NCBI GenBank assembly: GCA_950106755.1
Contig: OX467085.1
Span: 1,054,001-1,118,000 of the forward strand
Direction of reading: 5' to 3'
DNA length: 64,000 nt
Origin: Climacium dendroides
Lineage: Eukaryota > Streptophyta > Bryopsida > Hypnales > Climaciaceae
The notes below the pieces were generated by a model. It made no database searches and was not told the origin of the DNA. It was given only the letters and a program-made list of their open reading frames with translations. The translations under genes were made by a program, and so were the position numbers. Every line of letters starts with the position of its first letter. Position 1 is the stretch's first letter. Of the stretch, positions 1 through 12,229 are shown piece by piece.

Positions 1-81
1 CTATTAAAAGAAAGACTCTAGAAATCATGTTGGATTGGATAGACGCCAAACCAATAATTTATATCGATTTGACGTGGAAGC
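1..81 (+). repeat. Partial class B monomer at the left window edge
   Basis: The first 81 bases are the 3' part of a B unit: they begin in the CTATTAAAAG tract and carry the B-specific GGATTGGATAGACGCC. The unit ends GGAAGC rather than the usual B ending GGAATC, as also seen at the ends of the B units at 661, 35376 and 38269. The array clearly continues to the left of the window. Confidence 0.93.
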
Positions 82-1045
82 ATGTCCGAAAACATAACAC
101 ACAAGTTGAAAACCTTCAAAATAATTAGGATTCATAGAAAAATGAAGTTTAAGAGAACCCTATTGATTCCCCACACTTCTTCAATGGAAATCGGTTTTAA
201 AAAAAAGACTCTAGAAATCATGTTGGATTTGATAGACAGCAAACCAATAATTTATATCGATTTGACGTGGAATCACGTCCGAAAACATAACACACAAGTT
301 GCAAACCTTCAAAATGATTAGGATTCATAGAAAAATGAAGTTTAAGAGAACCCTATTGATTCCCCACACTTCTTCAATGGAAATCGGTTTTAAAAAAAAG
401 ACTCTAGAAATCATGTTGGATTTCATAAACACCAAACCAATAAATTATATCGATTTGACGTGGAAGCATGTCCGAAAACATAACACACAAGTTGCAAACC
501 TTCAAAATGATTAGGATTCATAGAAAAATGAAGTTTAAGAGAACCCTATTGATTCCCCACACTTCTTCAATGGAAATCGGTTTTGAAAAAAAGACTCTAG
601 AAATCATGTTGGATTTGATAGACACCAAACCAATAATTTATATCGATTTGACGTGGAAGCATGTCCGAAAACATAACACACAAGTATCAAACCTTCAAAA
701 TAATTAGGATTTATAGAAAACTGAAGTTTAAGAGAACGTGATTGATTCCCTACACTTCTTCAATTGAAATTCTATTAAAAGAAAGACTCTAGAAATCATG
801 TTGGATTGGATAGACGCCAAACCAATAATTTATATCGATTTGACGTGGAATCATGTCCGAAAACATAACACACAAGTTGCAAACCTTCAAAATAATTAGG
901 ATTCATAGAAAAATGAAGTTTAAGAGAACCCTATTGATTCCCCACACTTCTTCAATGGAAATCGGTTTTGAAAAAAAGACTCTAGAAATCATGTTGGATT
1001 TGATAGACACCAAACCAATAATTTATATCGATTTGACGTGGAAGC

Positions 1046-1237
1046 ATGTCCGAAAACATAACACACAAGTATCAAACCTTCAAAATAATTAGGATTTATA
1101 GAAAAATGAAGTTTAAGAGAACGTGATTGATTCCCTACACTTCTTCAATTGAACTTCTATTAAAAGAAAGACTCTAGAAATCATGTTGGATTGGATAGAC
1201 GCCAAACCAATAATTTATATCGATTTGACGTGGAATC
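1046..1237 (+). repeat. Class B monomer (192 bp), representative of 36 complete copies
   Basis: Class B differs from class A in a block: ACGTGATTG instead of ACCCTATTG (from position 76), T instead of C at 91, then TTGAACTTCTATTAAAAGAA instead of the GG-T4-A8 tract with one base fewer, and GGATTGGATAGACGCC further on. The TGA in ACGTGA closes the frame that is open in class A after 26 codons. Complete B units start at 661, 1046, 2203, 3360, 3745, 5095, 5480, 8566, 10495, 12038, 14739, 16089, 17246, 18982, 21104, 22454, 24576, 24961, 25346, 27275, 29590, 31133, 32676, 34220, 34605, 35376, 37113, 37498, 38269, 40005, 41934, 46758, 53319, 57178, 59300 and 62194. Most are followed by an A unit and act as markers of higher-order repeat boundaries. 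Confidence 0.95.
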
Positions 1238-3551
1238 ATGTCCGAAAACATAACACACAAGTTGCAAACCTTCAAAATAATTAGGATTCATAGAAAAATG
1301 AAGTTTAAGAGAACCCTATTGATTCCCCACACTTCTTCAATGGAAATCGGTTTTGAAAAAAAGACTCTAGAAATCATGTTGTATTTGATAGACACCAAAC
1401 CAATAAATTATATCGATTTGACGTGGAATCATGTCCGAAAACATAACACACAAGTTGCAAACCTTCAAAATAATTAGGATTCATAGAAAAATGAAGTTTA
1501 AGAGAACCCTATTGATTCCCCACACTTCTTCAATGGAAATCGGTTTTAAAAAAAAGACTCTAGAAATCATGTTGGATTTCATAAACACCAAACCAATAAA
1601 TTATATCGATTTGACGTGGAAGCATGTCCGAAAACATAACACACAAGTTGCAAACCTTCAAAATGATTAGGATTCATAGAAAAATGAAGTTTAAGAGAAC
1701 CCTATTGATTTCCCACACTTCTTCAATGGAAATCGGTTTTAAAAAAAAGACTCTAGAAATCATGTTGGATTTGATAGACAGCAAACCAATAATTTATATC
1801 GATTTGACGTGGAATCATGTCCGAAAACATAACACACAAGTTGAAAACCTTCAAAATAATTAGGATTCATAGAGAAATGAAGTTTAAGGGAACCCTATTG
1901 ATTCCCCACACTTCTTCAATGGAAATCGGTTTTAAAAAAAAGACTCTAGAAATCATGTTGGATTTCATAAACACCAAACCAATAAATTATATCGATTTGA
2001 CGTGGAAGCATGTCCGAAAACATAACACACAAGTTGCAAACCTTCAAAATGATTAGGATTCATAGAAAAATGAAGTTTAAGAGAACCCTATTGATTCCCC
2101 ACACTTCTTCAATGGAAATCGGTTTTGAAAAAAAGACTCTAGAAATCATGTTGGATTTGATAGACACCAAACCAATAATTTATATCGATTTGACGTGGAA
2201 GCATGTCCGAAAACATAACACACAAGTATCAAACCTTCAAAATAATTAGGATTTATAGAAAAATGAAGTTTAAGAGAACGTGATTGATTCCCTACACTTC
2301 TTCAATTGAACTTCTATTAAAAGAAAGACTCTAGAAATCATGTTGGATTGGATAGACGCCAAACCAATAATTTATATCGATTTGACGTGGAATCATGTCC
2401 GAAAACATAACACACAAGTTGCAAACCTTCAAAATAATTAGGATTCATAGAAAAATGAAGTTTAAGAGAACCCTATTGATTCCCCACACTTCTTCAATGG
2501 AAATCGGTTTTGAAAAAAAGACTCTAGAAATCATGTTGTATTTGATAGACACCAAACCAATAAATTATATCGATTTGACGTGGAATCATGTCCGAAAACA
2601 TAACACACAAGTTGCAAACCTTCAAAATAATTAGGATTCATAGAAAAATGAAGTTTAAGAGAACCCTATTGATTCCCCACACTTCTTCAATGGAAATCGG
2701 TTTTAAAAAAAAGACTCTAGAAATCATGTTGGATTTCATAAACACCAAACCAATAAATTATATCGATTTGACGTGGAAGCATGTCCGAAAACATAACACA
2801 CAAGTTGCAAACCTTCAAAATGATTAGGATTCATAGAAAAATGAAGTTTAAGAGAACCCTATTGATTTCCCACACTTCTTCAATGGAAATCGGTTTTAAA
2901 AAAAAGACTCTAGAAATCATGTTGGATTTGATAGACAGCAAACCAATAATTTATATCGATTTGACGTGGAATCATGTCCGAAAACATAACACACAAGTTG
3001 AAAACCTTCAAAATAATTAGGATTCATAGAGAAATGAAGTTTAAGGGAACCCTATTGATTCCCCACACTTCTTCAATGGAAATCGGTTTTAAAAAAAAGA
3101 CTCTAGAAATCATGTTGGATTTCATAAACACCAAACCAATAAATTATATCGATTTGACGTGGAAGCATGTCCGAAAACATAACACACAAGTTGCAAACCT
3201 TCAAAATGATTAGGATTCATAGAAAAATGAAGTTTAAGAGAACCCTATTGATTCCCCACACTTCTTCAATGGAAATCGGTTTTGAAAAAAAGACTCTAGA
3301 AATCATGTTGGATTTGATAGACACCAAACCAATAATTTATATCGATTTGACGTGGAAGCATGTCCGAAAACATAACACACAAGTATCAAACCTTCAAAAT
3401 AATTAGGATTTATAGAAAACTGAAGTTTAAGAGAACGTGATTGATTCCCTACACTTCTTCAATTGAAATTCTATTAAAAGAAAGACTCTAGAAATCATGT
3501 TGGATTGGATAGACGCCAAACCAATAATTTATATCGATTTGACGTGGAATC
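1238..3551 (+). repeat. Higher-order repeat: two tandem 6-mers of 1157 bp
   Basis: Units at 1238, 1431, 1624, 1817 and 2010 followed by the B unit at 2203 match, in order, units at 2395, 2588, 2781, 2974 and 3167 followed by the B unit at 3360. The five A units have identical translations in the two copies. The two B units differ (AATG/ACTG and AACTTCT/AAATTCT), so the right-hand boundary of exact copying lies near 3400. Confidence 0.88.
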
Positions 3552-4901
3552 ATGTCCGAAAACATAACACACAAGTTGCAAACCTTCAAAATAATTAGGA
3601 TTCATAGAAAAATGAAGTTTAAGAGAACCCTATTGATTCCCCACACTTCTTCAATGGAAATCGGTTTTGAAAAAAAGACTCTAGAAATCATGTTGTATTT
3701 GATAGACACCAAACCAATAATTTATATCGATTTGACGTGGAAGCATGTCCGAAAACATAACACACAAGTATCAAACCTTCAAAATAATTAGGATTTATAG
3801 AAAAATGAAGTTTAAGAGAACGTGATTGATTCCCTACACTTCTTCAATTGAACTTCTATTAAAAGAAAGACTCTAGAAATCATGTTGGATTGGATAGACG
3901 CCAAACCAATAATTTATATCGATTTGACGTGGAATCATGTCCGAAAACATAACACACAAGTTGCAAACCTTCAAAATAATTAGGATTCATAGAAAAATGA
4001 AGTTTAAGAGAACCCTATTGATTCCCCACACTTCTTCAATGGAAATCGGTTTTGAAAAAAAGACTCTAGAAATCATGTTGTATTTGATAGACACCAAACC
4101 AATAAATTATATCGATTTGACGTGGAATCATGTCCGAAAACATAACACACAAGTTGCAAACCTTCAAAATAATTAGGATTCATAGAAAAATGAAGTTTAA
4201 GAGAACCCTATTGATTCCCCACACTTCTTCAATGGAAATCGGTTTTAAAAAAAAGACTCTAGAAATCATGTTGGATTTCATAAACACCAAACCAATAAAT
4301 TATATCGATTTGACGTGGAAGCATGTCCGAAAACATAACACACAAGTTGCAAACCTTCAAAATGATTAGGATTCATAGAAAAATGAAGTTTAAGAGAACC
4401 CTATTGATTTCCCACACTTCTTCAATGGAAATCGGTTTTAAAAAAAAGACTCTAGAAATCATGTTGGATTTGATAGACAGCAAACCAATAATTTATATCG
4501 ATTTGACGTGGAATCATGTCCGAAAACATAACACACAAGTTGAAAACCTTCAAAATAATTAGGATTCATAGAGAAATGAAGTTTAAGGGAACCCTATTGA
4601 TTCCCCACACTTCTTCAATGGAAATCGGTTTTAAAAAAAAGACTCTAGAAATCATGTTGGATTTCATAAACACCAAACCAATAAATTATATCGATTTGAC
4701 GTGGAATCATGTCCGAAAACATAACACACAAGTATCAAACCTTCAAAATAATTAGGATTCATAGAAAAATGAAGTTTAAGAGAACCCTATTGATTCCCCA
4801 CACTTCTTCAATGGAAATCGGTATTAAAAAAAAGACTCTAGAAATCATGTTGTATTTGATAGACACCAAACCAATAAATTATATCGATTTGACGTGGAAG
4901 C

Positions 4902-6829
4902 ATGTCCGAAAACATAACACACAAGTATCAAACCTTCAAAATAATTAGGATTCATAGAAAAATGAAGTTTAAGAGAACCCTATTGATTCCCCACACTTCT
5001 TCAATGGAAATCGGTTTTAAAAAAAAGACTCTAGAAATCATGTTGGATTTGATAGACACCAAACCAATAATTTATATCGATTTGACGTGGAAGCATGTCC
5101 GAAAACATAACACACAAGTATCAAACCTTCAAAATAATTAGGATTTATAGAAAAATGAAGTTTAAGAGAACGTGATTGATTCCCTACACTTCTTCAATTG
5201 AAATTCTATTAAAAGAAAGACTCTAGAAATCATGTTGGATTGGATAGACGCCAAACCAATAATTTATATCGATTTGACGTGGAATCATGTCCGAAAACAT
5301 AACACACAAGTTGCAAACCTTCAAAATAATTAGGATTCATAGAAAAATGAAGTTTAAGAGAACCCTATTGATTCCCCACACTTCTTCAATGGAAATCGGT
5401 TTTGAAAAAAAGACTCTAGAAATCATGTTGTATTTGATAGACACCAAACCAATAATTTATATCGATTTGACGTGGAAGCATGTCCGAAAACATAACACAC
5501 AAGTATCAAACCTTCAAAATAATTAGGATTTATAGAAAAATGAAGTTTAAGAGAACGTGATTGATTCCCTACACTTCTTCAATTGAACTTCTATTAAAAG
5601 AAAGACTCTAGAAATCATGTTGGATTGGATAGACGCCAAACCAATAATTTATATCGATTTGACGTGGAATCATGTCCGAAAACATAACACACAAGTTGCA
5701 AACCTTCAAAATAATTAGGATTCATAGAAAAATGAAGTTTAAGAGAACCCTATTGATTCCCCACACTTCTTCAATGGAAATCGGTTTTGAAAAAAAGACT
5801 CTAGAAATGATGTTGGATTTGATAGACACCAAACCAATAAATTATATCGATTTGACGTGGAAGCATGTCCGAAAACATAACACACAAGTTGAAAACCTTC
5901 AAAATAATTAGGATTCATAGAAAAATGAAGTTTAAGAGAACCCTATTGATTCCCCACACTTCTTCAATGGAAATCGGTTTTAAAAAAAAGACTCTAGAAA
6001 TCATGTTGGATTTCATAAACACCAAACCAATAAATTATATCGATTTGACGTGGAAGCATGTCCGAAAACATAACACACAAGTTGCAAACCTTCAAAATAA
6101 TTAGGATTCATAGAAAAATGAAGTTTAAGAGAACCCTATTGATTCCCCACACTTCTTCAATGGAAATCGGTTTTAAAAAAAAGACTCTAGAAATCATGTT
6201 GGATTTGATAGACAGCAAACCAATAATTTATATCGATTTGACGTGGAATCATGTCCGAAAACATAACACACAAGTTGCAAACCTTCAAAATAATTAGGAT
6301 TCATAGAAAAATGAAGTTTAAGAGAACCCTATTGATTTCCCACACTTCTTCAATGGAAATCGGTTTTAAAAAAAAGACTCTAGAAATCATGTTGGATTTG
6401 ATAGACAGCAAACCAATAATTTATATCGATTTGACGTGGAATCATGTCCGAAAACATAACACACAAGTTGAAAACCTTCAAAATAATTAGGATTCATAGA
6501 GAAATGAAGTTTAAGGGAACCCTATTGATTCCCCACACTTCTTCAATGGAAATCGGTTTTAAAAAAAAGACTCTAGAAATCATGTTGGATTTCATAAACA
6601 CCAAACCAATAAATTATATCGATTTGACGTGGAAGCATGTCCGAAAACATAACACACAAGTATCAAACCTTCAAAATAATTAGGATTCATAGAAAAATGA
6701 AGTTTAAGAGAACCCTATTGATTCCCCACACTTCTTCAATGGAAATCGGTTTTAAAAAAAAGACTCTAGAAATCATGTTGTATTTGATAGACACCAAACC
6801 AATAAATTATATCGATTTGACGTCGAAGC
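4902..6829 (+). repeat. Mixed monomers without a clear local higher-order period
   Basis: This stretch holds B units at 5095 and 5480 enclosing one A unit, then six A units (5672 to 6637) whose variant combinations do not repeat locally. The 5672 unit has ATGATG in place of ATCATG, a private change. The 6637 unit has GACGTCG in place of GACGTGG, which creates a GACGTC palindrome; that variant recurs in units starting at 20718, 24190, 32290, 33834 and 36727. Confidence 0.8.
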
Positions 6830-8179
6830 ATGTCCGAAAACATAACACACAAGTTGCAAACCTTCAAAATAATTAGGATTCATAGAGAAATGAAGTTTAA
6901 GGGAACCCTATTGATTCCCCACACTTCTTCAATGGAAATCGGTTTTAAAAAAAAGACTCTAGAAATCATGTTGGATTTGATAAACACCAAACCAATAAAT
7001 TATATCGATTTGACGTGGAAGCATGTCCGAAAACATAACACACAAGTATCAAACCTTCAAAATAATTAGGATTTATAGAAAAATGAAGTTTAAGAGAACC
7101 CTATTGATTCCCCACACTTCTTCAATGGAAATCGGTTTTAAAAAAAAGACTCTAGAAATCATGTTGTATTTGATAGACACCAAACCAATAAATTATATCG
7201 ATTTGACGTGGAATCATGTCCGAAAACATAACACACAAGTTGCAAACCTTCAAAATAATTAGGATTCATAGAGAAATGAAGTTTAAGGGAACCCTATTGA
7301 TTCCCCACACTTCTTCAATGGAAATCGGTTTTAAAAAAAAGACTCTAGAAATCATGTTGGATTTGGTAAACACCAAACCAATAAATTATATCGATTTGAC
7401 GTGGAAGCATGTCCGAAAACATAACACACAAGTATCAAACCTTCAAAATAATTAGGATTTATAGAAAAATGAAGTTTAAGAGAACCCTATTGATTCCCCA
7501 CACTTCTTCAATGGAAATCGGTTTTAAAAAAAAGACTCTAGAAATCATGTTGTATTTGATAGACACCAAACCAATAAATTATATCGATTTGACGTGGAAT
7601 CATGTCCGAAAACATAACACACAAGTTGCAAACCTTCAAAATAATTAGGATTCATGGAGAAATGAAGTTTAAGGGAACCCTATTGATTCCCCACACTTCT
7701 CAATGGAAATCGGTTTTAAAAAAAAGACTCTAGAAATCATGTTGGATTTCATAAACACCAAACCAATAAATTATATCGATTTGACGTGGAAGCATGTCCG
7801 AAAACATAACACACAAGTATCAAACCTTCAAAATAATTAGGATTTATAGAAAAATGAAGTTTAAGAGAACCCTATTGATTCCCCACACTTCTTCAATGGA
7901 AATCGGTTTTAAAAAAAAGACTCTAGAAATTATGTTGGATTTGATAAACACCAAACCAATAAATTATATCGATTTGACGTGGAAGCATGTCCGAAAACAT
8001 AACACACAAGTATCAAACCTTCAAAATAATTAGGATTTATAGAAAAATGAAGTTTAAGAAAACCCTATTGATTCCCCACACTTCTTCAATGGAAATCGGT
8101 TTTAAAAAAAAGACTCTAGAAATTATGTTGGATTTCATAAACACCAAACCAATAAATTATATCGATTTGACGTGGAAGC
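6830..8179 (+). repeat. A-A dimer array, 386-bp period
   Basis: Two A types alternate: one with GAGAAATG and AAGGGAACC (6830, 7216, 7602) and one with TATCAAAC and ATTTATAG (7023, 7409, 7794). The first type usually carries GATAAACACC and the second GTATTTGATAGACACC. The same dimers recur at 8758-9529 and 10687-11458. The 7216 unit has GGTAAACACC, a private change. Confidence 0.8.
7602..7793 (+). repeat. Class A monomer with a 1-bp deletion (192 bp)
   Basis: This unit reads CACTTCTCAATGG where all other A units read CACTTCTTCAATGG, one base lost in a TTCTTC run near 7700. It also has CATGGAG in place of CATAGAG. The deletion disrupts the open frame, and I did not find the same deletion in another unit. 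Confidence 0.9.
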
Positions 8180-8757
8180 ATGTCCGAAAACATAACACAC
8201 AAGTATCAAACCTTCAAAATAATTAGGATTCATAGAAAAATGAAGTTTAAGAGAACCCTATTGATTCCCCACACTTCTTCAATGGAAATCGGTTTTAAAA
8301 AAAAGACTCTAGAAATTATGTTGGATTTGATAAGTACCAAACCAATAAATTATATCGATTTGACGTGGAAGCATGTCCGAAAACATAACACACAAGTTGC
8401 AAACCTTCAAAATAATTAGGATTCATAGAGAATTGAAGTTTAAGGGAACTCTATTGATTCCCCACACTTCTTCAATGGAAATCGGTTTTAAAAAAAAGAC
8501 TCTAGAAATCATGTTGGATTTGATAGACACCAAACCAATAAATTATATCGATTTGACGTGGAAGCATGTCCGAAAACATAACACACAAGTATCAAACCTT
8601 CAAAATAATTAGGATTTATAGAAAAATGAAGTTTAAGAGAACGTGATTGATTCCCTACACTTCTTCAATTGAACTTCTATTAAAAGAAGGACTCTAGAAA
8701 TCATGTGGGATTGGATAGACGCCAAACCAATAATTTATATCGATTTGACGTGGAATC

Positions 8758-11700
8758 ATGTCCGAAAACATAACACACAAGTATCAAACCTTCAAAATAA
8801 TTAGGATTTATAGAAAAATGAAGTTTAAGAGAACCCTATTGATTCCCCACACTTCTTCAATGGAAATCGGTTTTAAAAAAAAGACTCTAGAAATCATGTT
8901 GTATTTGATAGACACCAAACCAATAAATTATATCGATTTGACGTGGAATCATGTCCGAAAACATAACACACAAGTTGCAAACCTTCAAAATAATTAGGAT
9001 TCATAGAGAAATGAAGTTTAAGGGAACCCTATTGATTCCCCACACTTCTTCAATGGAAATCGGTTTTAAAAAAAAGACTCTAGAAATCATGTTGGATTTG
9101 ATAAACACCAAACCAATAAATTATATCGATTTGACGTGGAAGCATGTCCGAAAACATAACACACAAGTATCAAACCTTCAAAATAATTAGGATTTATAGA
9201 AAAATGAAGTTTAAGAGAACCCTATTGATTCCCCACACTTCTTCAATGGAAATCGGTTTTAAAAAAAAGACTCTAGAAATCATGTTGTATTTGATAGACA
9301 CCAAACCAATAAATTATATCGATTTGACGTGGAATCATGTCCGAAAACATAACACACAAGTTGCAAACCTTCAAAATAATTAGGATTCATAGAGAAATGA
9401 AGTTTAAGGGAACCCTATTGATTCCCCACACTTCTTCAATGGAAATCGGTTTTAAAAAAAAGACTCTAGAAATCATGTTGGATTTGATAAACACCAAACC
9501 AATAAATTATATCGATTTGACGTGGAAGCATGTCCGAAAACATAACACACAAGTATCAAACCTTCAAAATAATTAGGATTGATAGAAAAATGAAGTTTAA
9601 GAGAACCCTATTGATTCCCCACACTTCTTCAATGGAAATCGGTTTTAAAAAAAAGACTCTAGAAATTATGTTGGATTTCATAAACACCAAACCAATAAAT
9701 TATATCGATTTGACGTGGAAGCATGTCCGAAAACATAACACACAAGTTGCAAACCTTCAAAATAATTAGGATTCATAGAAAAATGAAGTTTAAGAGAACC
9801 CTATTGATTCCCCACACTTCTTCAATGGAAATCGGTTTTAAAAAAAAGACTCTAGAAATCATGTTGTATTTGATAGACACCAAACCAATAAATTATATCG
9901 ATTTGACGTGGAAGCATGTCCGAAAACATAACACACAAGTATCAAACCTTCAAAATAATTAGGATTTATAGAAAAATGAAGTTTAAGAAAACCCTATTGA
10001 TTCCCCACACTTCTTCAATGGAAATCGGTTTTAAAAAAAAGACTCTAGAAATTATGTTGGATTTCATAAACACCAAACCAATAAATTATATCGATTTGAC
10101 GTGGAAGCATGTCCGAAAACATAACACACAAGTATCAAACCTTCAAAATAATTAGGATTCATAGAAAAATGAAGTTTAAGAGAACCCTATTGATTCCCCA
10201 CACTTCTTCAATGGAAATCGGTTTTAAAAAAAAGACTCTAGAAATTATGTTGGATTTGATAAGTACCAAACCAATAAATTATATCGATTTGACGTGGAAG
10301 CATGTCCGAAAACATAACACACAAGTTGCAAACCTTCAAAATAATTAGGATTCATAGAGAATTGAAGTTTAAGGGAACTCTATTGATTCCCCACACTTCT
10401 TCAATGGAAATCGGTTTTAAAAAAAAGACTCTAGAAATCATGTTGGATTTGATAGACACCAAACCAATAAATTATATCGATTTGACGTGGAAGCATGTCC
10501 GAAAACATAACACACAAGTATCAAACCTTCAAAATAATTAGGATTTATAGAAAAATGAAGTTTAAGAGAACGTGATTGATTCCCTACACTTCTTCAATTG
10601 AACTTCTATTAAAAGAAGGACTCTAGAAATCATGTGGGATTGGATAGACGCCAAACCAATAATTTATATCGATTTGACGTGGAATCATGTCCGAAAACAT
10701 AACACACAAGTATCAAACCTTCAAAATAATTAGGATTTATAGAAAAATGAAGTTTAAGAGAACCCTATTGATTCCCCACACTTCTTCAATGGAAATCGGT
10801 TTTAAAAAAAAGACTCTAGAAATCATGTTGTATTTGATAGACACCAAACCAATAAATTATATCGATTTGACGTGGAATCATGTCCGAAAACATAACACAC
10901 AAGTTGCAAACCTTCAAAATAATTAGGATTCATAGAGAAATGAAGTTTAAGGGAACCTTATTGATTCCCCACACTTCTTCAATGGAAATCGGTTTTAAAA
11001 AAAAGACTCTAGAAATCATGTTGGATTTGATAAACACCAAACCAATAAATTATATCGATTTGACGTGGAAGCATGTCCGAAAACATAACACACAAGTATC
11101 AAACCTTCAAAATAATTAGGATTTATAGAAAAATGAAGTTTAAGAGAACCCTATTGATTCCCCACACTTCTTCAATGGAAATCGGTTTTAAAAAAAAGAC
11201 TCTAGAAATCATGTTGTATTTGATAGACACCAAACCAATAAATTATATCGATTTGACGTGGAATCATGTCCGAAAACATAACACACAAGTTGCAAACCTT
11301 CAAAATAATTAGGATTCATAGAGAAATGAAGTTTAAGGGAACCCTATTGATTCCCCACACTTCTTCAATGGAAATCGGTTTTAAAAAAAAGACTCTAGAA
11401 ATCATGTTGGATTTGATAAACACCAAACCAATAAATTATATCGATTTGACGTAGAAGCATGTCCGAAAACATAACACACAAGTATCAAACCTTCAAAATA
11501 ATTAGGATTGATAGAAAAATGAAGTTTAAGAGAACCCTATTGATTCCCCACACTTCTTCAATGGAAATCGGTTTTAAAAAAAAGACTCTAGAAATTATGT
11601 TGGATTTCATAAACACCAAACCAATAAATTATATCGATTTGACGTGGAAGCATGTCCGAAAACATAACACACAAGTTGCAAACCTTCAAAATAATTAGGA

Positions 11701-12229
11701 TTCATAGAAAAATGAAGTTTAAGAGAACCCTATTGATTCCCCACACTTCTTCAATGGAAATCGGTTTTAAAAAAAAGACTCTAGAAATCATGTTGTATTT
11801 GATAGACACCAAACCAATAAATTATATCGATTTGACGTGGAAGCATGTCCGAAAACATAACACACAAGTTGCAAACCTTCAAAATAATTAGGATTCATAG
11901 AGAATTGAAGTTTAAGGGAACTCTATTGATTCCCCACACTTCTTCAATGGAAATCGGTTTTAAAAAAAAGACTCTAGAAATCATGTTGGATTTGATAGAC
12001 ACCAAACCAATAAATTATATCGATTTGACGTGGAAGCATGTCCGAAAACATAACACACAAGTATCAAACCTTCAAAATAATTAGGATTTATAGAAAAATG
12101 AAGTTTAAGAGAACGTGATTGATTCCCTACACTTCTTCAATTGAACTTCTATTAAAAGAAGGACTCTAGAAATCATGTGGGATTGGATAGACGCCAAACC
12201 AATAATTTATATCGATTTGACGTGGAATC
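8758..12229 (+). repeat. 10-mer (1929 bp) followed by a deleted 8-mer copy (1543 bp)
   Basis: Units at 8758, 8951, 9144, 9337, 9530, 9723, 9916, 10109 and 10302 plus the B unit at 10495 form a 1929-bp repeat. The next copy, starting at 10687, has the same first five units, a hybrid at 11652 that starts like 9723 and ends like 10109, then copies of 10302 and the B unit. It is therefore two monomers (386 bp) shorter. Part of a third, earlier copy is visible at 7987-8757, with the same series before the B unit at 8566. All three B units carry GAAGGACTC and ATGTGGG. Confidence 0.88.
11266..11458 (+). repeat. Class A monomer with a TGG to TAG nonsense change
   Basis: GACGTAGAAG replaces GACGTGGAAG, so the frame that is open in its neighbours stops at 11452-11454 after 62 codons. 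I saw no other unit with this change. It is a private mutation in the shortened 10-mer copy, and the otherwise identical unit at 9337 lacks it. Confidence 0.9.

Larger units (their letters stand above)
468..4755 (+). repeat. 14-monomer duplication, offset 2699 bp
   Basis: The ordered series of monomer types from 468 (A with GAA at codon 40, then B at 661, A at 853, B at 1046, then the four A types at 1238, 1431, 1624 and 1817) recurs from 3167 to about 4690 in the same order. The B units at 661 and 3360 share two rare changes, GAAAACTG and TTGAAATTCT, which supports one duplication. The second copy diverges after about 4690, where AATC/TATC variants replace AAGC/TTGC. Differences I can see include YLID instead of DLID at 3552. 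Confidence 0.8.
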
